Part shown: piece after piece, positions 57,975 through 64,000 of the stretch
Layout: each line of letters opens with the position of its first letter
How positions within the stretch are numbered: position 1 is the first letter of the stretch
Assembly: GCA_014529385.2 (NCBI GenBank)
Contig: CM043945.1
Location: 147,992,241-148,056,240, forward strand
DNA from: Adiantum capillus-veneris
Lineage: Eukaryota; Streptophyta; Polypodiopsida; Polypodiales; Pteridaceae
Reading direction: 5' to 3'
Length of the DNA stretch: 64,000 bases
Made by a program: the position numbers and the translations under genes
The notes under the pieces: model-generated
The model's input: the letters and a program-made list of their open reading frames with translations, nothing else
Databases searched by the model: none
What the model was told of the DNA's origin: nothing

Positions 57975-59266
57975 CCAATGAATTGCTTTAAAGAATGCAT
58001 GCAGCTAAACAAAGGAAGATCAAATGACAACAGGTTATTGATGAAGCCCAAGAGGAAGCTCGGCTTTGGGTACTCAAGCGGAAAGCTCCTCTCAAGAATC
58101 AACAGAAATTGATTCCCATCAACACTTTGGAAATAGATGATCGACAATGGGAATTACCTAAAGATATAGTTTCAACAGATGATGAGTGGTTAGATGGAAT
58201 GGACCTGCGCATCAAAGTACAACTCAACAATCATAGCACCAATGCTTTGGTCGACACATGAGCTAGAGTAAATGCAGTTAGTTATTCCACATACAAGAAG
58301 GCAACAAGTCAAGCATTGGTGGTAGGAATAGCGACAATCAAAGGATGCTACAACAACCCAACTCCAACATTGGGAGTAGTCAACTTGAACGTGATAGTAC
58401 ATGGATGTTCATGTCCTCATCAGTTTGTATGCTTACGAGATGAACACATGAATGAGATGATGATTCTTGCAATTCCCTGGATTTGTACATACAACGCGGT
58501 ACCAGATTGGGATACGAATCAACTAAAGCTATCACCTAAAGCAGGGAAACTCTTTGTTCCAATTGCACCAAGCAAGGAGGAATGGAAAAGGAGAAATCAC
58601 GAGACCGAACCACAAAGTAGTCAATCTTCGCCATCCCCTCGACAATAAAATGCTACATATACCATGCAAGGAGTCAGGCAAATTTGGGTACCAAAAGCAC
58701 AGCTTAAGGATAAACCAATTTAGATCTGGGTGCCTAAAACTTCACCGACAAAACAAAAGAAGGTTCCAAGGGTTAAAACACAAAAACGGGCATCTCCGAG
58801 TAAGGAACCTAACATGGAAATGGTTTGGAAGAAAAAGGAGCACTTATCTTCTCCACAAACCGCAAAACCAATCAAGCAATGGCAAGTTAAGTCTCAACAG
58901 ACTCCACCACACCATGCAGCACCACGCCGACCAAATTACCAATGGCGAGAAAAAGGTTGACAATAGTCAAAAGTACTACAACCGCCTCAAGCAATCAACG
59001 TGCTAAATCATCCTGATGGTACAATCAAAGAGAGAGCACACAAACTACAAGATTTACTCTTTGGAAGACATCAACAGCGAACCTCGACATTGAAAACCGT
59101 GGAGTTAATTACTCAAGACCCAGCTCTCGCACAACATATTGGTTTGAATTGCATTGATCTTCATAGCATGGTAGATCCAACCACGGCTATGCATAGACAC
59201 AATTGTTCAACCCATGCACACAGTCATCCTGGAGTACGCCATCTAGGAGGGGTGGAAGGGCACTAA
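57975..59266 (+). pseudogene. Element F unit 2: 3' frame with retropepsin-like domain and WVPK repeats
   Basis: One frame (about 58154-59266) is readable with stops. It starts with MDLRIKVQLNNHSTNALVDT, a TGA, then ARVNAVSYSTYKK, and proceeds to LGVVNLNVIVHG, MILAIPWICTYNAVPDWD and LKLS. These resemble the DTGA loop, flap strands and 'ILG-PW' helix of retropepsins. Next come two WVPK motifs, a Lys/Pro-rich linker and the conserved VELITQDPALAQHIGLNCID end. Its position after integrase is not the normal place for a gypsy protease. The only damage to the active loop is Gly (GGA) to stop (TGA). Confidence 0.72.
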
Positions 59267-60687
59267 GCACTAAGTACTAAGTAATTAAGGGCAATGTATG
59301 AAGAGGGAGGAGAAAGCTTGATGTTAATGTGTGATTGTTTGCAAAATTACTTAACAATGCCCTTATAATTCATCAAGGGAAAATTCACTGTTAATATCTT
59401 CTCGATGAGTGTAAATAGCGTATATACTATCAAAAAATCATCAAAAATAGTCCTTTTTTGGGTATTTTTCTTTTTTTTTTGTTGATAATGAGGCTTTAAA
59501 AAATAGAAAAATCCAACAAAAAACAATAAAGCTGTGTTTTTCAAGGTATTTTCTTAATTATTGGATTTTTACTTAAATCTTTTAGTTGCTATTTTCTTTG
59601 ATTTTTTCAAATAAACAGGTCAAAAATTAGTAATAAATAGCAGGGAATCTCAGATGGAAAAATAGAAGACATGATGGTGATCAAAAAGACAAGGCAGACA
59701 AGCACAAAAATTTTCAATAAAATCAGAAGATGGAACCGGGAAGCCTAAATTAGGCGGCCAAGTCTACTTTTACAAAATTCTTGCAGAATGAGCTATAGGA
59801 ATCCGATCAGGGAAATTTTTTAGTCTAACATAGATTTCACGGCTTAGTAAGAATAACGGGGGAATCTGGGGAAATTTGGTTTGGGAAGTCCGAGTATAGA
59901 TATCCAAGGTAGGCTACAACCACCTCATTTCCACTTGGAGCCTTTGCAGAGAGAGATTTTGGCCTCTTTTGCGCGACTTTTTTGGAGCCCACAGTTGACC
60001 ATTTTTAGCACCGTCTCACACGAGACATGAGGGGTAAGTTCTTTACTCGTCAATGATCCATTTTGTACGGTCAGTAGCTAGTCTAAAGCCCTAGATAAAA
60101 CCCTAGAAATCAAGAAGTGCACGAAGACCTACGGCATAAAACTCTGACCATAGCAGCCTGCCAGCTTGACCGAATCGGATGGGATTTGAACCATAGCATA
60201 CCCTAACATAATAGAACCTTTCTATTCCATCAGAGGACCATTCAGTAGGGGTCAAGGGGGTCCCCAGTAGAAAAGTTAGGTTTTTGGCAAATGCCACAAT
60301 TTCGACCTGACTCCACAGATGGCTTGCTAATGAGGTCTATATACAATGTATATGATTGGTTTGGTGAAATCCATCAAGCAAAGCCCTTAAGCACAAAACT
60401 GCTCAAAGGTTACAAAGCGTCAAATTGGACTCCAAATGAGCCAGAATTGGACAGTTTGCTTCATGACTATGTTACTGACAAGTCCAAAGCCGGGTCCAAA
60501 GCCTCAAAGTTGACCAACCAACCCAACAAACAGAGTAGTCACAAAAAACGGTGATTTCAGAGTTGACAAAGCACAAAGTGATGCCGGCATGACCAAACTT
60601 GACAAAATTCAATTTAGGACTTGTATTAGTTGTGTGAAACATGTCTAGGTCAAAATTTGTAGGTTTTGCAAAGTTTTTGTCACTGTA
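59267..60687 (+). other. Non-coding 3' part of unit 2
   Basis: It matches 55862-56970 in unit 1 up to about 60475, then goes on into the second palindrome cluster. AT-rich and without a gene. Confidence 0.7.
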
Positions 60688-61282
60688 GTAAATAATCACG
60701 ATTATTTACTTTTGCATCAGTTTTGCTTAGAAATTGTCAAATCACCTCACCTATCATGTGTACACACCTATTACATGCCAAAAATCAAGTATGACCCAAA
60801 ATGATCACCCATTACTTGTAAAATTGCCAAAAAACCAAAGAAGTCTTTGCAAGACAAAATTTGGGCTATGGACCATATTTCTTGATCCAAATCACTTCAT
60901 ATCTCATATATAAGGTCCATGCCTAGAACCAATTTGTACCAAAAAAATGTCAATTTTGAAAGAAAAGTTGATAATCATGATTATTTACTTTTTGGTCAAA
61001 ATTAGGGAATTTGGATATTTTGTCATCATACATCCAAAGTACATGATGTGTTAAGCCCACTAGCCAATTTTGAAGCAATTTGGAGTTCAAAATCTCAAAT
61101 TTCCTTTATATCCTCTGTTTCAGAGACCTAAAGCCAAAATCTGGTACCATTTTCACCCTATACATTCAAATGAGCCCATATTTCACTCAGAGCATGTATT
61201 TAATATATACTTCAAGCCTATAAAGCCAAGTTTGCAAAAAGTTGGAAATTTTCCTCAGCTATAAATAATCGCGATTATTTAC
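60688..61282 (+). repeat. Recurring 22-nt palindrome array (cluster 2)
   Basis: The same palindrome as in the F leader (GTAAATAATC and GATTATTTAC half-sites) is at 60688-60709, 60967-60988 and 61261-61282, spaced 279 and 294 bases. The palindromes stand out because the sequences between them are much less conserved. Confidence 0.88.
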
Positions 61283-61468
61283 TTTGGTTGCAAATTTTGT
61301 TTTGACCATACAGTTTTGTTCCTTGCAGGATTTTATGCATCTTTGCTTGTTCAAAAATTGATTTGAAGCAAATTGGACCAAATTGTCAGCATTTCAGTCT
61401 AAAAGGATATTCCAGAGAAAAAATCGACAAATCTGCTAACTTTGCACTCTATTCATTGAATAGGAGCA

Positions 61469-63331
61469 ATGAAAGCAGCATAGAGGGCCAAGAAGAAGCT
61501 AAACCAGAAAGAGAAACTACAAGAACTACCTGCGTATCAACTAGACCCCGAGTTAGTCAAAGCGACAAAGGCATCCTACCTTTCTAGAGAACAGCTGGAA
61601 GAGCACCACACTACGGTATTCACTGGCAGGTTCAAGAGCAAAGAGGGGCATCAAGTGGAGTTGCAACTCCTGCCCAAAGAGGTCTATGATGTAGCTACCA
61701 AGCTAGAGACAAAAGAGGCTAACTACAGGTTGGGGCTCAGGCATTTCTACGAACAAGAGCCTTGCGGAGTGGACTTTCAAAAAGCTTACGAGCTTCTATC
61801 CACCATCAAAGAAGACGGAATCGCACAGATATCATACACCCAAGGGAACAAGGTCGAGGTAGTGATCACAAAAGAAATAGTGGCAGAGGCACTCAAACTA
61901 CCCACTCAAGGAATGACCATGCGAACAAGAGATAGGAAAACTACGGGCACGTTTACCAAAGAGACAGCTGCAGCTACATTCGCCAATCTTATCCACAAAT
62001 AGGTGGAAGAGCCAGCCCGTTTGTATCATCAGCACTTTCATTTTTTGGCAAAAAGGCCACCAAGGTACACTACACCAAATCACGCCATGGCCACCACCTT
62101 CACTCAGGTTCTCAAGTCGACGACACGGCAACCAGTGGACCACGCGCAGTATGTCTTGACAACCTTGAAGGACACCAAGAAGGAAGGAAAAATCAAATAC
62201 TTGGGTGCGCCAAAGGTGTTGACTAGAATAGTGTATCATGCCATCGGCATGGCCGACAACCTACCACCTGTCCCTGATCAGAATACATGGATCTTGGCAA
62301 CACAACCCTCTCCACGAGCTACAAGATTAGATAAAAGGTCACATAAATCTGATGATGAGTCAGTTGATAGCTTGCCCGAACGGCACAGCAGCAAGAGCTC
62401 TGACAACGAAGAAAAGAGAGCTCGGAGAGAAGAAATGCAAAGGAAATCTGTGGCCTCACACCAAGAGGAGCCAGCTAAAAAACAAGCATGTTTTGAAAGA
62501 GAAAAACAAGTGTACCAGTGTAGTAGGCAAGCACAAGGGAAGGACCTAGAAAAATGGGTACCCACAGGACTGAAATGACGTGGAACAAAGCATCATACAA
62601 GAAAAGAGGCGGATGATCTAACAGAGCAGTTAGAAAGAATGTACCAAGAGGTTGAGGCTCTAAAGATGAAGGAGGTAGAAGAAGCTGCAAGGAAAGCCAA
62701 GGAAGCAGAAGGCCAAAGGCAAGCTGAGGAAACGACTAGCCAAGAGCAAAGTCATGGATCTTTTTGACCCACCTCACCGCCTCCAGAACAACAAGGCCAT
62801 CCCATGCCTAGTCCACCACCATCACAAGCAGGCAAAGACACCAATGAAGTGGAGCCTAACAAAGAGAAAGATTCTGAGTCCACTCAACAAACAGAATCTG
62901 CACAAGAGGCTGACCACCCTGACGGACAAAAAGAAAAAGAAGCCGAGCCAGAACCGGAGAAGGCGGCTGAAGATACTCAAACGCCAGACGAGGAATAGGC
63001 AAGTAGATCTAAAAAAGAGACTGATAAAGAAGAAGCTGCAGAAAAAGCGTCTACAACTGCACATGAGACAGAGCCCAAGCCAAAGAAAGAATAAAGGCCG
63101 GAACCTGAGGAGACAGCAAGGGTTGAGACAACACCCTCCACTTCTACTCAGCCAGAAATTGTTGAGGCATCAAAGCCTCAGGATGGCCAAGAAGAAGACC
63201 GACCATTTACCTCCACACAAGAACCACCAGCAGCTACGACACAGCAAGAAGCAACACATGAGGCTGCAGGCATATCCCAGCTAAAACAGGAGGAGTGGCA
63301 ATCACTACAGGGGGGATTTGTAGACATGTAG
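61469..63331 (+). pseudogene. Unidentified about 620-codon frame with acidic, low-complexity tail
   Basis: A single frame is coherent from the ATG at 61469 to a stop at 63331, interrupted by about six in-frame stops (an early TAG near 61481, then near 62000, 62576, 62766, 62996 and 63092). Residues up to about 320 look globular (LPKEVYDVATKLETKEANYRL, KEIVAEALKLPTQG, YLGAPKVLTRIVYHAIGMA), recalling plant 'putative transposon' ORF1 proteins of gypsy elements. The rest is charged, with a coiled-coil-like Glu/Lys stretch and Pro/Glu/Thr-rich repeats. It follows a palindrome array as gag does at 46.3 kb. It may be an accessory ORF of F or of another element. Function unknown. Confidence 0.6.
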
Positions 63332-63598
63332 TAGTGTTAGTGTGTATACGCGCTTCACCAGGGGCACTTTGCTCCCACTGGGTTTTTCCCCCTGGACATC
63401 CAGTGAAAGGACACCTTATCTCTTAGGGTTTCATGTAAGCTTTGTAGCTCTGAGTTTGTATACACTATTATTCTAATACAGAGAGAGAGACTACAAAGAT
63501 CTCGTACGCAAGCTCTGTGTCTTCTCCTTCTCCATCTTCTTCCTACTCTCAGTTGATTTCTTCGTTTTGTTTCCTGTTTCATCATCTTCAACACCTCT
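63332..63598 (+). other. Possible polypurine tract and LTR-like segment
   Basis: The end of the frame above contains CTACAGGGGGGATTTG, similar to a polypurine tract, and then a TG-start region with CACTGGGTTTTTCCCCC. Such phrases are common in plant retroelement LTRs. A GAGAGAGAGAGAC microsatellite and a CT-rich leader follow. Without a second copy the LTR call is tentative. Confidence 0.35.
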
Positions 63599-63610
63599 TT
63601 GACAATTGTA

Positions 63611-63943
63611 ATGAGTAATACTGATGGCACAACACAAATAAACCATACAAGTATAGCAGGTATTTTGGATGTTCATTGGAGAAACATTGCTGCATCCTGT
63701 TATCATCTTCAGATTGAAGATGATGAGGAAGTTTTGCCATTGAGTGCATGTCAAAGACAATTGCCTCAAGGTAACATTGTCACAGGTGAAGTAAGAGATC
63801 TAGTTTATGTCTTTTGGAGCTCAGAGACTCGACTTGTGCCCAACAAAAAGGACATATGTCATAAGAGGATTGGAAGAAAAAGTGTTGTCAAACATTTAGT
63901 TCATCTTCTCGATGACTCTCGGGTAAAGTCAAACCATTGCTAA
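63611..63943 (+). CDS. Hypothetical protein, 110 aa, function unknown
   Basis: The frame opens at TTG 63599 but the first ATG is at 63611 (MSNTDGTTQINH). It runs 110 codons to a stop at 63943 and has phrases such as DVHWRNIAASCYHLQIEDDEEVLPL and HKRIGRKSVVKHLVHLL. No domain is recognised. A CT-rich leader with a possible transcript start lies upstream. It may be a first exon that is spliced onward beyond the window, an element frame, or chance. Confidence 0.35.
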   Translation: MSNTDGTTQINHTSIAGILDVHWRNIAASCYHLQIEDDEEVLPLSACQRQLPQGNIVTGEVRDLVYVFWSSETRLVPNKKDICHKRIGRKSVVKHLVHLLDDSRVKSNHC

Positions 63944-64000
63944 TGTCTTTTGTGTCTCTCTATTTTCTCAGGTGTAATGTACTCTACTTATAATACTTGA

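Larger units (their letters stand above)
43681..64000 (+). mobile_element. Large gypsy element 'F' (Tat/Athila/Ogre-like), extends beyond window
   Basis: A 5' LTR, a tRNA-Asp-like primer site, a repeat-rich leader, gag, protease, RT, RNase H, HHCC, integrase and further 3' frames all lie on the plus strand. No 3' LTR matching 43681-44339 was seen before 64000. The primer type, long leader and extra frames resemble the Tat/Ogre group. A 3.5-kb tandem duplication covers integrase and 3' frames. The right limit is unknown: part of 61-64 kb may belong to another element. Confidence 0.7.

Overview
This window is nuclear DNA of a land plant, made almost entirely of nested and decayed retroelements. 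The plant signs are Ty1/copia elements of Tnt1/Tork type primed by initiator Met tRNA, a Ty3/gypsy chromovirus, a gypsy element with a tRNA-Asp-like primer site, and a fragment of the plant-specific ZF-HD homeodomain. Long CT/GA/CA microsatellites, many solo or broken LTRs and the near absence of host genes point to a large repeat-rich genome. I cannot name the species. Nearly every coding region has in-frame stops or frameshifts, so most calls are pseudogenes.

Layout. 1-5585: remnant of a non-LTR (LINE) element, a 608-bp tandem duplication ending in a CT/CA microsatellite, a retroposed insert flanked by 27-bp target-site duplications (TSDs), and small tandem repeats. 5586-6392: solo copia LTR. 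6393-8890: mostly unrecognised, with a ZF-HD homeodomain exon remnant on the minus strand near 8.0 kb. 8890-10468: minus-strand gypsy remnant ('G'). 10469-11967: chromovirus LTR followed by a Met-type primer-binding site. 12340-13408 plus 20645-21105: an oppositely oriented LTR of the same family, split by complete copia element A (13409-20644, TSD TAGGG). A itself carries a 1.8-kb fold-back insertion. 21106-26243: minus-strand chromovirus body ('D'), interrupted by a small gag-only LTR element (23286-25618, TSD AGCAT). 26244-28526: LTR of gypsy 'C'. 28527-32181: 3' half of a plus-strand chromovirus ('E'). 32182-36357: internal region of C on the minus strand. 36358-43680: 5' LTR of C, into which a 442-bp hairpin MITE and complete copia element B (37244-42791) inserted. 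43681 to the window end: a large plus-strand gypsy ('F') with a tRNA-Asp-like primer site, duplicated 3' coding units, an unusual retropepsin-like domain downstream of integrase, and two clusters of a 22-nt palindrome.

How the parts relate. The two C LTRs act as a matched pair: the left copy (26.2-27.6 kb) preserves the empty sites for the MITE and for B, and shows where F interrupted the right copy. The inferred order is D first, then C into D, then the MITE, B and F into C's 5' LTR. A and the gag-only element inserted separately into D. No intact cellular gene or known defence or metabolic system is visible. The less ordinary signals are the post-integrase retropepsin-like module, the palindrome arrays, the GGCGCGC hairpin family in the fold-back insertion, and several unidentified accessory reading frames.
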